Numbered from the stretch's first letter, positions 36,449-49,500 are shown. The stretch: DNA of 64,000 nucleotides from Melastoma dodecandrum (GCA_029817715.1 JARUPY010000539.1:4501501-4565500), one strand, 5' to 3'. Numbers and translations are program-made. Notes: generated by a model from the letters alone, not told the origin.

Positions 36449-37604
36449 CAGACTGGCATGCCTCTAACATAAAGTTACGCAAACACATCAGAAACCTTCA
36501 ATAAGAGCTCATGAACATAAAGCATTGACATTAACAACAAAAAATGTCGTCCAATCACAGTTCCAACATCACGACAAGCCCCACGCCCCAGATCGACCCG
36601 AAAACCAAGTTTTCCCAAACAATTCCTCCCAAACCATCAAGAACAGACTCCGAGAAACACACCACCCACCAATCCGAGGGTAAACATTCGAACTTCAACT
36701 GTCAAAAAGCCACCCAGAGGTCATCCAGGGAGAGAAACCCAGATCAACCCACCAAAATCCCTCCCCTAAAAATTCAAATGACTCAAACACATTCGATTCC
36801 TGCACAAACAGACCCAAATCCCACGTTCCCAGGATTCAATCTCCCCCGAAACCCGCGTTCCAAGGGGGCGAACCCATAAACGAAAACGAAAAAGGTGTAA
36901 TCTGGGAAGGGGCAGGACAAGATTCTCTCTTACCCAACAAAGATTGTAGGAAAGTACGAGGTAAATGATGTTTGGAAAACCGGAAACGAAGAAGAGGGAT
37001 TCGATCAGAAAAAAAGAAGAATGAAGTTCGTCGTCAGGCAACTGCCTTTTGTCTTTGTTCCACCCTCTCCCTCTCTTCATTGGAAAATATAATAAAAATT
37101 ATTACTTTTTATTTTTTTAATTTGTTGTTGTGGAATAAAATCAACTCTACTTTTCGTTAATTAAAAGCTATTATTATTTACCAGATTTAAGAAAAAAACA
37201 TGTAGAGAGAGAACTTCATTTTTGTCGCAAGTAAAAGAGATTTGAATGCGCATAGAAACTTGCTTGGATAGAAAGCAAACACAAGTACTGTTCATCGTCG
37301 TCTAATAGTTGAAGAAATCTTAGCATGAGTTCATGATCATCCCAAAGGGAATGAAAGAAATATCAACAGTAGGTTGTACAACAGACTCAGATCGGTTGCC
37401 TCATTTGTTTGTTCATGGTCACTTGTTCAAGCTAACTCTACAACTCCAATCTCTTACAATGGCCGAAACGCTGTACATCTGCGTTATGGTAATATTGCCG
37501 GCTTGTCATAACTCCAAATCATCTAAAGGCGTAGGTGACTACGTACGATACAGGCACTACAATTTTAAGAGATCCCATTTGCCTGACCCAAACAGGTGTC
37601 CGAG
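36449..37604. other. Intergenic between TRB and NEMP genes
   Basis: The left half is the TRB upstream region, with an acceptor-like TTAG at about 36465 that suggests a 5' UTR intron. The right half should be the NEMP gene's 3' UTR. A 111-codon frame at 36544-36879 (plus) is Pro/Ser/Thr-rich, has no homology I recognise, and lies over the presumed leader. Confidence 0.5.
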
Positions 37605-40352
37605 TTAAGACCATGCCACCCACCTGCGAAGCCTACCGGTGAAGCTAGTGCTGACCTCATCGTTTACTGGCTGAGCCAGGGTGATTCTGTCCGCATGAGC
37701 AACAGCCCACTGGCTGAAATCAGGAGAGGATACGAGATCTTCCAAGGACCTCTTTGTGAAGTCCTTGGTGAATTTTCTCCACTCGTCACCTGAGAAACGC
37801 CTCTTCTCAGGCGTCGTATGGAAGGTAGAGTAATACGAGTCAGAATTTGACAGCTGAGAAGGTGTCGCTATGGATCCTGAGGGTTATGCAGAAAAAAGAA
37901 GGGTTACAACAAGCACTCTACAGTGACCTCCGAATAAAGCCAGCGAGAACGAGGGGGGAGAAAGCATTGCCGATCTACCTCTTTCATGTTGCGACTTGGA
38001 AGTCTTCCAGCAGCAGTGTTTCCAGAACATAAGAATAAAGCCAATGCTGGATAGATATGTCCTACAACTATGGCAAATGAAGTGAACTAGACTGCACAAT
38101 TGATGTGCTGATAATCATTAACTGTTTGATTCTTCAAAATCCAAATGATGCAAGAGGGTGCTAATCACCGGCATGACTGCTGATGCCTTTTTATCTCCCT
38201 CAGAATCATGTCCAGCAAGAGATAAATCCCATTCATATTGATAAAAAACCAGGTCCGTTTAGATTGCTGATAGGATAATTCAGAGACTTTCAAGTTCAAT
38301 ATATACCTGGAATAATTCAATCTAGCAAGTTTTTTGAGAGACCATGACAGAGCAATTCCCAACAGCAGCACTTCCGTGGAAACTATGAGGTCCAAAGAAC
38401 ACTGAAAAATCATCCAGAGAAGTCATAAGGAGAGTTCAGTCAGATAGATCACAACAGTAAGAAAAACTGCTGTTCAGCCATGAGTTTGAGCATTCAGACC
38501 TGAAGAATCATGGCAGCTGCCAAAAATCGGAGGGACCATGCGACGAAGTAAGATGTGCTTGTATCAACTAATCCATCTTCTGTGAGGACGAGTTTTCGGA
38601 CAACCCAAAAACCCATCCACGCTCCAACAAGGACTAGAAAAGTCACGAGGAATATTGCTATCTGCAAATAGAAAAGAAAAGAGTAACCAGTCTCCCATAG
38701 AGAACTGACATAAGACATTAAGAAGGAAATATCCAATAAACCAAAGAAATGAGACAAATAACATGAATGGGAGTTGTGATAAACTTACATACAGGATTGT
38801 ACATTTCTTCACTAATCCCCATCTCCACAAGAAGAGAACGGATCAGCCTGGGTACATAGCGGAACAGGAAAGATCCTAATCCAATCTGAACAGGGTGACA
38901 TTGAAACTTAACTAAACATTACACACAAGCTATTAACAAAGAAAGAGTACTTTGTATTCCAATACTCACAAAGGATGAATAAAGGAAAATAGCAAGAGAA
39001 TTTCTCCGGCCAGTTGGTAGAAGTCTCATTCCCTGTTAAAGAAACAATCGAAGTCTGACTATAAGGAAACCTCACATAATTACTGAATAAATGTAGAGAA
39101 AACACAAGAACACATCACAAGAATTCACCTGGAAAAGGACGATCAATATCACAAGGATGATACCAACAGCCATCGCACTGCTGTAATAGAAAATTAGAGA
39201 CTTGCTCAATAATGGAGCAAAGGTCAACAGAACAAGGCCCAGCACCAAAAGTACAATCCGATATTGAAAAAGCTCTGCAATCAAGAGTGACATTTAGTTA
39301 GTGACAAATAACTTAGATCAGGCAAAGAAACTAAGTAAAAGGTAGTACCTTCTTCAGCTTCCACAACAAAACCTTCCAAAGATGAACCAACCACCCGCAG
39401 GTCCAAAAACTTGTTGTCAAACGGTGATATCCACTGAGACCAAATTCCCTTGCCTACCTTTTCCCAATGACCTTCAGGACACATACAGTCTGCAACAGAT
39501 GCATTCCTGCCGATACATCCCAGTGAAAAACTCTCAGTCTCATCACAGAGTTAGCATGTGAACCCGGATACAGCAGATGGAAATCCATATGCACCTCCAT
39601 AAAGGTTAGCTGTCCACATACTACCAACAAAATAGGAAAAGATCTCCCTGAAATCTATGAGAGTTATACGCACACTAGTCTCACACGCACTACTCAAGCA
39701 GCAACTCACCTATGGAAACAGACCTCAAACTTAGTTGGCTTCAGCATGCCTGGTTTTGACAACACTTTCAATTTCACTGAATGGGCAAGCATGCTTATGT
39801 TGCTGATCCTCGATAAACCATGGATACCAACTCTTTGGCAGAACATGGAAGAACCTGGGCGGGCACCAGGGGAGTTCTCCACCAGGATGCCAGGAGATAG
39901 CTGCAGTGAAGCGCTCTGGCCAATATCTGCCAAACCAACTTTGTAAAGCCTGGCCTAAGTTATCACTAATCCCAAGCCAACCCAATTTACGACAGAAACA
40001 TCGCATCCACAACATACAACAATATTCACGCGAGCCCTGTCAAAGGAATGCAACACACAAGGGTCCTACCGAACTTAACTCTCGCCTCGACTACCATAAC
40101 TCTAGGGTTCACAACACCCTAAACTGTTACCAACCCACAATAAAAGATAAAAAATTTTGACCACAATCACGGGAAAGAGAGCCGCCAGGAACCCTAACGA
40201 GCGAACCAACCCCACTTCCGCACACCAACAACCCAGAGCCCACCCACAACAAACCGAAGCAGCTCCTTACCGAAGGCGAGTTCAGAGACCGCAACGGGGA
40301 ATGAGACTGAGAGGAGCACCAGGGGGAAGAATATCCTCAAACTGGGTGCCAT
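37605..40352 (-). CDS. NEMP/DUF2215 nuclear-envelope membrane protein (PNET2-like)
   Basis: Ten exons join in frame: 40271-40352, 39710-39926, 39349-39506, 39129-39274, 38970-39032, 38793-38885, 38500-38661, 38307-38401, 37928-38061 and 37605-37876 (1422 nt, 473 residues). A signal peptide (MAPSLRIFFPLVLLSVSF) precedes a lumenal domain with paired cysteines. Several membrane helices follow: IVLLVLGLVLLTFAPLL, AVGIILVILIVLF, SLAIFLYSSFIGLG, IAIFLVTFLVLVGAW and VSTEVLLLGIALSW. The soluble tail holds the plant NEMP signature (YYSTFHTTPEKRRFS, EEW/DEWRKFT, LVSSPDFSQWAVAHADRI). NEMP1 and plant PNET2 sit in the inner nuclear membrane and interact with lamins or chromatin; this is family knowledge. 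Exon 9 was placed by phase alone and contains an unusual Cys-rich piece (FILMFWKHCC), so its acceptor may be misassigned. Confidence 0.87.
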
Positions 40353-40817
40353 CTCCACGGACTTCATTGTCCGGAAACCTCGCGCTTGGGGTTGATTGTG
40401 TCTCGTCTCTCTGCTTTATTTTTCCTTTCCAACCGAAACACTCGAACGGGAAAGAACAAAAGGACAAAAAGGCTGCCGCTTACCGTCATTTCGACCTTTC
40501 AAGGAAATTTGAGTTACTTACTAGTCCTACACTTTTGTTTAATTTTCAAATCAGTCCGTCATTCTTCCTACTTGGGAAATCATTAGTTGAAATCACTCGC
40601 TTAAAACATCCATAATTTTCCCGTACATTTTCATGGAGTGATCAAAACACATTGATGGAAAAGAAAACTAATCCGTAACTGCCGTCCGTATTGCATGTTG
40701 CCGCATCCAGGAGATCCAACTTCGACCGACGAATCGACTCCAAGAAGGTCCCGTTCATGCTCGTGATCAATTACAATATATTCACGGTGCTTTGCAGATC
40801 TCCAACTCCGATATGTT
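40353..40817. other. Spacer between NEMP start and PADRE gene end
   Basis: This interval holds the upstream region of the NEMP gene and what should be the 3' UTR of the split PADRE gene. In the latter, the original last codons (after the TAG at 40818) continue in frame for 11 more codons to a TGA near 40785. Confidence 0.5.
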
Positions 40818-41253
40818 CTATAAGGACGGCCTCCACAGTCTCCGCTGCATTATGTTGTTGTTGCTGCTGATGCTGCTTGTAGTAGTAGGACCTGTGGTAA
40901 TGGTCATGGTCGCAGCATCACTGCCCTCGATTTGTACCATTCCTTCGACCACCTGTGTCAGAACAGCCAGCTTGTTAGTGCAGGATGGAAAATATTCGAA
41001 TGAGTTCCAAGAATCGCCATCTTGGAGTTACCCCGTGGGAGCGGCAGTTATTGGCCTGCGGCGCACGAGATGTCATTCTCCAGCTTGTGTCTTTCTTTCT
41101 GCCCCGGCCTCCTTTTTTTTCGTCTCCACCTCTCACCACCAATCATAGGGTACCTTCAAAGCTGATGAGACAGTAAACACGTCCTATCGTCAAAGTGTCC
41201 CGGGGTTGAAGAAGCCTGATCTGTTTCAGCCAAATCCCGTCCTCGGTTGAGAC
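40818..41253 (-). pseudogene. PADRE/DUF4228 gene, 3' portion downstream of the Copia insertion
   Basis: This is the second part of the gene whose start lies at 49667. Segment 41154-41253 continues the first exon (TEDGIWLKQIRLL, DTLTIGRVYCLISFE) to a GT donor at 41153-41152. The best second exon is 40818-41020, entered in matching phase after CCAAG. It reads through a Ser/Thr/Asn-rich stretch to RRLWRPSL and then TAG at 40818-40820. Family members typically end with WRPSLQ-S-ISE. Here the codons after the TAG read NISE, so the stop appears to be one C-to-T change from CAG (Gln) and would remove the last 12 residues. PADRE proteins are small stress-responsive plant proteins of unclear biochemistry. 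Confidence 0.75.
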
Positions 41254-42830
41254 TGTTGAGTTTCTCACCGGGCACGGCGGAAGCTCGTTTCCAAAAATAC
41301 TATTCGAAACATAACCCGGATCTATGTGATACGTATAAATCGAATAGTAACGTTAAATAAAACATGCCTCGTTGTTGCGGATGCGAACTTCAAGAGTCCC
41401 AAACGTGACTCATCTAGAAGTATCCACGCATACGAAACACGAACACTCGAATTCGCTACGGTGCTAGCCCTCAGAATTCTTTATGCTGTATTCTTTCGGA
41501 AGCCCTGGACTAAGATTTCCTTCTGTGGCTCTCTACCTATTTCCTTTTTTTTTTTTTTTCTGTCCGTGTGCGTTTTCTCTCTTGGTATATCAATCCCCCA
41601 ATTCAATCACGGACAAACTTCATATTGTGAGTTTTCTACCGCCATTGTCAAATCAGTTACATTAAATAATTTCTTTTAATCTCCAAATTGCACGTACTAA
41701 AGTTAGCTTACCCACGTAGCAATGCTCCAATTAGGTTTGGAGTGGCCAAATAGGTTTAGCCACGTAGCTTGTAAAAAATGAATATAATAATTAATTATAA
41801 TAATTATATTATTATAGCCTACAACTTAGACATATTTGATCAACTGAAATCCAACACTAGGATTTATTACTTCCGATATTTCAGAATAAATTTGTAGTCC
41901 AACAAATTCTAATTCTGAAAATTTATAATTCTAATATCCATTAGAATTAAATAACAATGTCCGTGTTTACGTGCTTTTGCGTGCGACCCTCTAGGTTCTA
42001 TATACGAAGGCAATATATATCCATACATAGACTGAGGTAACCGTCTAGCAACAGTTTTCAGTCACCCAACGTAATAGAATATTGGTAATGAACCAAAACC
42101 GCGTTGAACCGATTTTTGTGTAATTCAATCTCTTCATCTCACCGACATCCTGATTAATTCAGTGCATTATGTGTCATCACTGAATTAATCATTTTACTTG
42201 ATTTCTGAGATATAATAGATCTTAACTCGAATGATAAACATTCCTCCACGGCCGTGTGTTTAAAATCACTAATATCTCAATCAAGAGGCCAGGATGTCAA
42301 CTCTCTAATCCAAGAGAGCGATGAATCCTATATTGACTCAACACTATCCTCTCTACGCTTCGCTGCACATCCAATAATCGTATTACTCACAATCTGATTA
42401 AAGACTGCTTTTAACGGCATCAAAGTGAACAACTACACGTATAGAATAAATGGAGGTCTCAAGTCAGGAGATCAGTTACACTCGTTCAACAAGAGAAGTG
42501 ACCAATGACACTTAATATGTGGTATTCTCTATAAACGGGTCATGTCCAGTGTACCATAAACTTAGGCACCCCCGAGTATAACTTGAACATGCATCCCTTG
42601 GTCTAACTTGACATAAGTTATACTTGGCGTTGATCTAGATGTTTATGTCCCATCTAAACATCTATCCGATCAAGGACAATTTTAGATTGATAAATAATCA
42701 ATCTATGAGACTTTACCGTAAAGTTAATTACAAGCAGAAATGTAATTAATAAACAGTAAATACTTGCCTTTATTAACAACTATTCACATATATTACAAAG
42801 TGTTTTGGCACATACGTGCACGCACTAACA
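41254..42830 (-). repeat. 3' LTR of the Copia element
   Basis: It begins TGTTGAG and ends CTAACA on the plus strand, and it ends next to the purine-rich tract at 42831-42841. It is nearly identical to 47922-49500. Confidence 0.95.
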
Positions 42831-43026
42831 ATCTCCCACTTGCACTATTGCCAAGCACTATGAACTCTCAGTCCTAGGCCCTCACATGGGACTCATGTTT
42901 CTGCTGAGGTAAGGCCTTAGTGAGTGGATCTGCGATATTCTCGCTAGTATCTACTTTACTTACCAACACATCACCCCTCTGAACTATTTCTATGAGGATG
43001 TGATATTTCCGCAGTACATGCTTAGA

Positions 43027-44362
43027 TCACTGGTGAGACCTTGGTTCCTTTGCCTGTGCTATGGCAGCATTGTTGTCACAGTATAGTAGTATTGGACCAT
43101 GACTACTAGGAACCACTTCAAGTTCTGTCATTAAATTCTTGATCCAAACAGCTTCTTTTGATGCTTCTGAAGCTGCTATGTACTCGGACTCTACTGTAGA
43201 ATCCGCAACTGTTTCTTGCTTTGAACTTTTCCAGCAAACAGCTGCTCCATTTAGACAAAATACGTAACCCAGCTGCGATTTCAGATCGTCACGATCTGTC
43301 TGGAAACTGGCGTCAGTATACCCTCTGACAACCAATTCCTCATCTCCTCCATAGACCAAGAACATATCTTTTGTTCTTCTTAGATACTTGAGGATAGTTT
43401 TGACTGCTGTCCAATGACCCTCTCCATGATCACCCGGATATCTACTTGTCATGCTCAAAGCATACGATACATCAGGTCTTGTACATATCATGGCATACAT
43501 AATGGATCCAATAGCCGAAGCATATGGTATCTTACCCATTCTCTTTCTCTCCTCTAGTGTCTGTGGACACATCGCCTTGGAGAGTTGTATACCATGTGAC
43601 ATAGGCAAGAATCCTCTCTTAGAATCTTGCATATTTAATCTCTTTAGTACCTTGTCAATATATGTACTTTGACTTAGCCCTAACAGTCTTCTTTGTCGAT
43701 CTCGGTATATTCTAATACCTAAGATATAAGTTGCTTCCCCAAGATCCTTCATTGCAAAACACTTATTCAGCCAATCTTTAGTAGATTCTAGGCTGAACTT
43801 TCATTTCCAACAAGAAGTATATCATCAACATACAGCACTAGGAAGACAATACTGCTCCCACTAACCTTCTTGTAAACGCAAGGTTCATCTGGATTCTTGA
43901 TGAAGTCAAAATCCTTAACCGCTTCATCAAATCTTATGTTCTAGCTCCGAGAAGATTGCTTTAATCCATAAATGGATCTTTTCAGCTTACATACTTTATC
44001 TGAATTCCGGATGTTATAAAACCAGGAGGTTGTACCATGTACACTTCCTCCTCTAGCTTTCTGTTTAAGAAAGCAGTTTTAACGTCCATTTGCCAGATCT
44101 CGTAATCCTTGTAAGCTGCCATAGAAAGTAAAATCCGAATAGACTTCAGCATTGCAACTGGCGAAAATGTTTCATCATAGTCGATCCCTTGACGTTGAGT
44201 GAAACCTTTTGCCACTAGCCTTGCTTTATAGGTATTAACATTCCCATCCATGTCGATCTTCTTCTTGAAGACCCATTTGCATCCAATAGGTTTTATCCCA
44301 ATTGGTGCATCTACTAACTCCCAAACTTGGTTGGTATACATGGAGTCCATTTCGGAATTCAT
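43027..44362 (-). pseudogene. Copia reverse transcriptase and RNase H region, broken
   Basis: The RT start at 44362 reads WELVDAPIGIKPIGCKWVFK, KARLVAKGFTQRQGIDY and TAFLNRKLEEEVYMVQPPGF, then stops at about 43982. A second block around 43770-43980 carries VLYVDDILLVGN (the YVDD catalytic box) with an in-frame stop upstream. The RNase H block 43027-43752 has YTDASFQTDRDD, TVESEYIAASEA and ILLYCDNNAAI. The motifs are well preserved, but no single frame spans them. Confidence 0.92.
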
Positions 44363-44385
44363 GGCATCTAGCCATTTCTCGGAAT

Positions 44386-45747
44386 CTATTGAAGCAACTG
44401 CTTCCTCATAATTAACGGTTCGTCGTTCTCGACGAGTAGTACATCCTCATGTTGTGTTATAATCCACCCATATTTCTCGGGTTCTCGATGTGCTCTCGTA
44501 GACTTACGTATATCTTGCGTTTCTTGAACAGGTTCTGGTAATGGAGTCACTTGTACTTGTGGTACTATCTCCATATCCAACTGTTCATTTTCCAACCTGT
44601 CTGTAGTGTCTGAAATTTCTTCCAGACTTATTTTACTCCCGTTACCCCTTTTAGAAATAAACTCTCTTTCTAAGAAGGTAGCATATCGAGCAATAATAAC
44701 TTTGTGTTCACTTGGAAGATAAAAATAATATCCCTTTGTTTCTTTGGGATAACCTACAAACATACACTTGATGGATCTTGCTGCAAGCTTGTCAGAACTA
44801 TCGTTATTCACATAAGCATCGCAACCCCATACTTTGAGATAAGATAGGTTTGGTTTCTTCCCAAACCACAACTCATATGGTGTCTTATCTACAACTTTGG
44901 TTGTAACTCGATTAAGCATGTATACTGCCGTTTCCAAGGCATAGCCCCAAAATGATAATGGAAGACTTGCATGACTCATCATTGATCTAACCATATCCAT
45001 GAGTGTGCGATTTCTCCTTTCTGAAACACCATTCCACTCTGGCGTTCGAGGAGGTGTAAGTTGTGAAATTATGCCACACTCCTTGAGGTAATCAATGAAT
45101 TCTTGACTAAGATACTCGCCCCCTCGATCACTTCGAAGGATCTTAATCTTTTTGTCAAGTTTGTTTTCTACTTCATTCTTAACCTCCTTAAACTTTTAAA
45201 GAGTTTCTGACTTTTGGCGCATTAAATAGATATATCCATATCTGCTAAAATCATCAGTAAAAGTCACGAAGTAGATATAAGTTCCTCTGGTCTGAACTGA
45301 CAATGGTCCACACACATCACTGTGTATGAGTTCTAGTAGTTCATTCGCTATTTCTCCAATCTTGGAAAAAAGCTTCTTGGTCATCTTTCCTTGTCAACAA
45401 GCTTCGCATGTATCTATGGATTCTAATTCAAATGAATCCAAATACCCATCATCGAGTAACTTAGCAATGCGCTTCTCGTTTATATGACCAAGTCTACAAT
45501 GCCAAAGGTAAGTTGGGTTCGAGTCACACGATATCTGTTTCTTATTCTCGATGCAATGTACCGGCTCATGTAAGTTTAAAACATACAAACCATTGTTTAA
45601 AGATCCATATCCATAGAAAACATCATCTAGATAAAAGGAACACTTCTTGTCCTTAAATTCAAAAACAAAACCTTTAGTGTCTAAACTGGACACCGAGATG
45701 ATGTTCTTACAAAAACTTGGAACATAACAACAGTTTTCTAGTTTCAA
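44386..45747 (-). pseudogene. Copia integrase region, broken
   Basis: The GAG-pre-integrase segment (45394-45747) contains WHCRLGHINEKRI and ends CEAC, followed by a stop. The core then reads ELIHSDVCGPL and YFVTFTDDFSRYGYIYLM. A stop interrupts before the DRGGEY and [19 protein letters not shown] motifs near 45060-45150. The C-terminal part (44386-45000) carries KVWGCDAYV. At least two stops separate the pieces. Confidence 0.9.
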
Positions 45748-45860
45748 AACAAGTCAACTGGGCAAACTTATTTTATAAGTCCCTACAGCTAATACAGCTA
45801 CTCTTGCTCCATTAGCCACTCGTAGGTCCATCTCGCCCTTGGACAACCGTCTGCATTCAT

Positions 45861-46804
45861 TTAGTCCCTGTAGTCCACACAGATATGAGAACTACATCCT
45901 GAATCTAGGCCCCATGAGGATGAAACAGAAAAATTACATTCAATCATAAAAATACCTGACGCACCTGCCCCACTGGCATTTTTCTTTTGAAAGAGGTAGC
46001 GATTCTTCTTCCAGTGGCCTTTCTTGCCACAGTGAAAGCATATAGCTTCCTTTTCATCAGATTGGGGAATATGTTGGCCTTTCTTCACTTTGGGCTTTTG
46101 GCCCGGGTGAGCAGACATCTTTGATTTCTTGACCTTGGGGTTGAACTTCCCTTTGCTCATTCTCTTGTTGGTATTTATCACCAACATTGCATTTGAAACA
46201 GTCTTCTGTTTCATGTCTTTCTCTGCTGTCTTGAGCATGGTCAACAGATCGGCAAGACTCTTCTCCATGTTGTTCATATTAAAGTTCATCACGAACGGAG
46301 CGAACGATGGAGGCAGGGAACACAAAATGGCATCAATAGCCAAATGAGTATCCATCTTGGAGCCCAAACTTGCGAGCTTCTCTATGTACCCTATCATTTT
46401 GAGTACATGAGGCCCGATAGGGGTTCCCTTCCTGCAATTTCATCCCGGAAAATGCTTGAGAGATTTCAAATCTCTTAGTCCGTGCACTTTCTTGGAAGAG
46501 CTCGCGCAAATGGATATCAATAACCCTAGCGCTCATATTCTCACGCTGCTTCTGCAACTCTGGAGACATTGCAGATAGCATGAGACATTGCACGTCAATA
46601 GTCTTCCACATATTGATCATAAATTATCCGATCTGTTTCAGAAGTGTCTGTTGTGGGCACAGCTGGTGGCTCAGTATCTAGTACATGAAACTTTCTCTCT
46701 TGTTTCAGTACAATCTTGAGCTTTCGATACCAGTCCAGGTAGTTTGGTCCTTGGAGAATATTTTCTTTGTCCAAAATACTTCGCAACGAAAGGTTGGTCG
46801 ACAT
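45861..46804 (-). pseudogene. Copia gag and protease region, broken
   Basis: Gag begins at 46804 (NLSLRSILDKENILQGPNYLDWYRKLKIVL) and continues through a frameshift near 46400. A zinc knuckle follows, CFHCGKKGHWKKNRY, where the last Cys of C-X2-C-X4-H-X4-C is replaced by Arg. The protease active site WGLDSGCSSH follows before a stop at 45861. Confidence 0.9.
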
Positions 46805-47906
46805 CTACAACAAATAAAATTTTGAATCATTATTTGTGAATAGTTATATAAAGGACTTTTATAAACTCCCACTATTTTATTCAAACCTAATAGCCCCCAC
46901 TATTAAGCTCGAGAATTAGTTGATAATAATTCCTAGCGGGACCGAATACTCAAATCCTATAGTATGCACACAACTGAGCTGTACCTACACACCATAGTCG
47001 TTAAGTAGGCACTACTCGCCAGTCACAAATCCATGTGACCCTCGGTGTTCTTAACTTGGGTTAATATTTTCTTAAACCCCTCGCCCATCAAATCAATTGA
47101 CCTTAGCTGAGTTAACAAATCAATTAATCTGAGTTAAGTCAACCTATCAATAAATTATGAAAAACTACAACTGTACTAATGTGAGCCCACAACTGAGCTG
47201 TACCGACTCACGAAGTACGTCAACTATTTTCATTATTATCGATGGAGGGCAAATAAAACTTGACTTAATATTCAGAGGATTTTGATTAATTGTCTCACCA
47301 ATATATTGATGGGCTTAGTTTTTATTATTATTTTTATTCAAGCCCATTTTATTTTCTAAGCCCTATTAAATTGGGCTAATAGTTATTAGCTACGGGCCAA
47401 AATAATTTGATGCTATTGGACCCAAACTGTCAATTAAATCGTTTGTGGCCTTTTAATCCTCGGCTACTTAAATTGATAAATGCTTTTGGCATTTCAAATT
47501 ATGGGTCACGGAAGACTCGGGCCCATACTAATTCTCTTTATAAATTGAACCATATTGATTTTAATTCAAAACTTCGGCCGAATTAGGTTTTGAGTCTTAA
47601 TTCCAAGCCAACTCTATTAACAGAGTTAAACTACTTTGAGTCCTTTTATTTGTCATGGCCGAATTAAAGTTCCCTTATAGTTCTCATAAGGGTAAGCAAT
47701 TTTATTTCTCTTACAATTATATTTACAATTAGGAAACTTTACTAAGCAATCTTAATCAATGATAAGATTCGCACATCAAGTCCTTCTCATCAAAGTTTAT
47801 TGCTTTTCACTTGGATTCTTACATTGTTTCGTGGGCACAGCAAGGAATATCATAATCATTCAATTAAATTTTTGTTAAAATAAAATATCGATTTATACGA
47901 TATGAT

Positions 47907-47920
47907 CACAAATGATACCA
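47907..47920 (-). other. Primer-binding site of the Copia element
   Basis: One base inside the 5' LTR, the minus strand reads TGGTATCA, complementary to the 3' end of initiator tRNA-Met. The match lapses after eight bases, where the usual GAGC is replaced, so priming would be weak. Confidence 0.7.
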
Positions 47921-47921
47921 C

Positions 47922-49500
47922 TGTTGAGTTTTTCACCGGGCGCAGCGGAAGCTCGTTTCCAAAAATACTATTCGAAACATAACCCGGATCTATGTGATAC
48001 GTATAAATCGAATAGTAACGTTAAATAAAACATACTTCGTTGTTGCGGATGCGAACTTCAAAAGTCCCAAACGTGACTCCTCTAGAAGTATCTACGCACA
48101 CGAAACACGAACACTCGAATTCGCTACGGTGCTAGCCATCGGAATTCTTTCTGCTGTATTCTTTCGGAAGCCCTGGACTAAGATTTCCTTCTGTGGCTCT
48201 CTACCTATTTCCTTTTTTTTTTAATTTTTCTGTCCGTGTCCGTTTTATCTCTTGGTATATCAATCCCCCAATTCAATCACGGACAAACTTCATATTGTGA
48301 GTTTTCTACCGCCATTGTCAAATCAGTTACATTAAATAATTTCTTTTAATCTCCAAATTGCACGTACTAAAGTTAGCTTACCCACGTAGCAATGCTCCAA
48401 TTAGGTTTGGAGTGGCCAAATAGGTTTAGCCACGTAGCTTGTAAAAAATGAATATAATAATTAATTATAATAATTATATTATTATAGCCTACAACTTAGA
48501 CATATTTGATCAACTGAAATCCAACACTAGGATTTATTACTTCCGATATTTCAGAATAAATTTGTAGTCCAACAAATTCTAATTCTGAAAATTTATAATT
48601 CTAATATCCATTAGAATTAAATAACAATGTCCGTGTTTACGTGCTTTTGCGTGCGACCCTCTAGGTTCTATATACGAAGGCAATATATATCCATACATAG
48701 ACTGAGGTAACCGTCTAGCAACAGTTTTCAGTCACCTAACGTAATAGAATATTGGTAATGAACCAAAACCGCGTTGAACCGATTTCTGTGTAATTCAATC
48801 TCTTCATCTCACCGACATCCTGATTAATTCAGTGCATTATGTGTCATCACTGAATTAATCATTTTACTTGATTTCTGAGATATAATAGATCTTAACTCGA
48901 ATGATAAACATTCCTCCACGGCCGTGTGTTTAAAATCACTAATATCTCAATCAAGAGGCCAGCATATCAACTCTCTAATCCAAGAGAGCGATGAATGCTA
49001 TATTGACTCAACACTATTCTCTCTACGCTTCGCTGCACATCCAATAACCGTATTACTCACAATCCGATTAAAGACTGCTTTTAACGGCATCAAAGTGAAC
49101 AACTACACGTATAGAATAAATGGAGGTCTCAAGTCAGGAGATCAGTTACACTCGTTCAACAAGAGAAGTGACAAATGACACTTAATATGTGGTATTCTCT
49201 ATAAACGGGTCATGTCCAGTGTACCATAAACTTAGGCACCCCCGAGTATAACTTGAACATGCATCCCTTGGTCTAACTCGACATAAGTTATACTCGGCGT
49301 TGATCTAGATGTTTATGTCCCATCTAAACATCTATCCGATCAAGGACAATTTTAGATTGATAAATAATCAATCTATGAGACTTTACCGTAAAGTTAATTA
49401 CAAGCAGAAATGTAATTAGTAAACAGTAAATACTTGCCTTTATTAACAACTATTCACATATATTACAAAGTGTCTTGGCACATACATGCATGCACTAACA
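47922..49500 (-). repeat. 5' LTR of the Copia element
   Basis: It begins TGTTGAG on the plus strand and ends ACTAACA at 49500, directly followed by the GAGAC target duplication. In minus-strand orientation it is the promoter-bearing 5' LTR and points into the host PADRE exon's 3' part. Confidence 0.95.

Larger units (their letters stand above)
41254..49500 (-). mobile_element. Full-length Ty1/Copia LTR retrotransposon
   Basis: An 8.2-kb element is oriented on the minus strand. LTRs of 1577 and 1579 bp, with TG...CA ends, flank an internal region whose minus strand encodes gag, protease, integrase, reverse transcriptase and RNase H in the Copia order (integrase before RT). A tRNA-Met-type primer site (TGGTATCA) lies next to the right LTR, and a purine tract (AAGTGGGAGAT) next to the left LTR. 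By my count the LTRs differ at about 30 positions, roughly 98% identity, concentrated in the first 330 bp. All coding regions are interrupted by stops or frameshifts, so the copy is nonautonomous despite intact termini. The non-coding internal flank 46805-47906 is AT-rich leader. Confidence 0.96.

Noticed and set aside
40792..41148. 118-codon plus-strand frame
   Set aside because: It overlaps the minus-strand PADRE second exon, which has better family support, and it has a poly-Leu/Val composition from the antisense of Asn/Ser codons.
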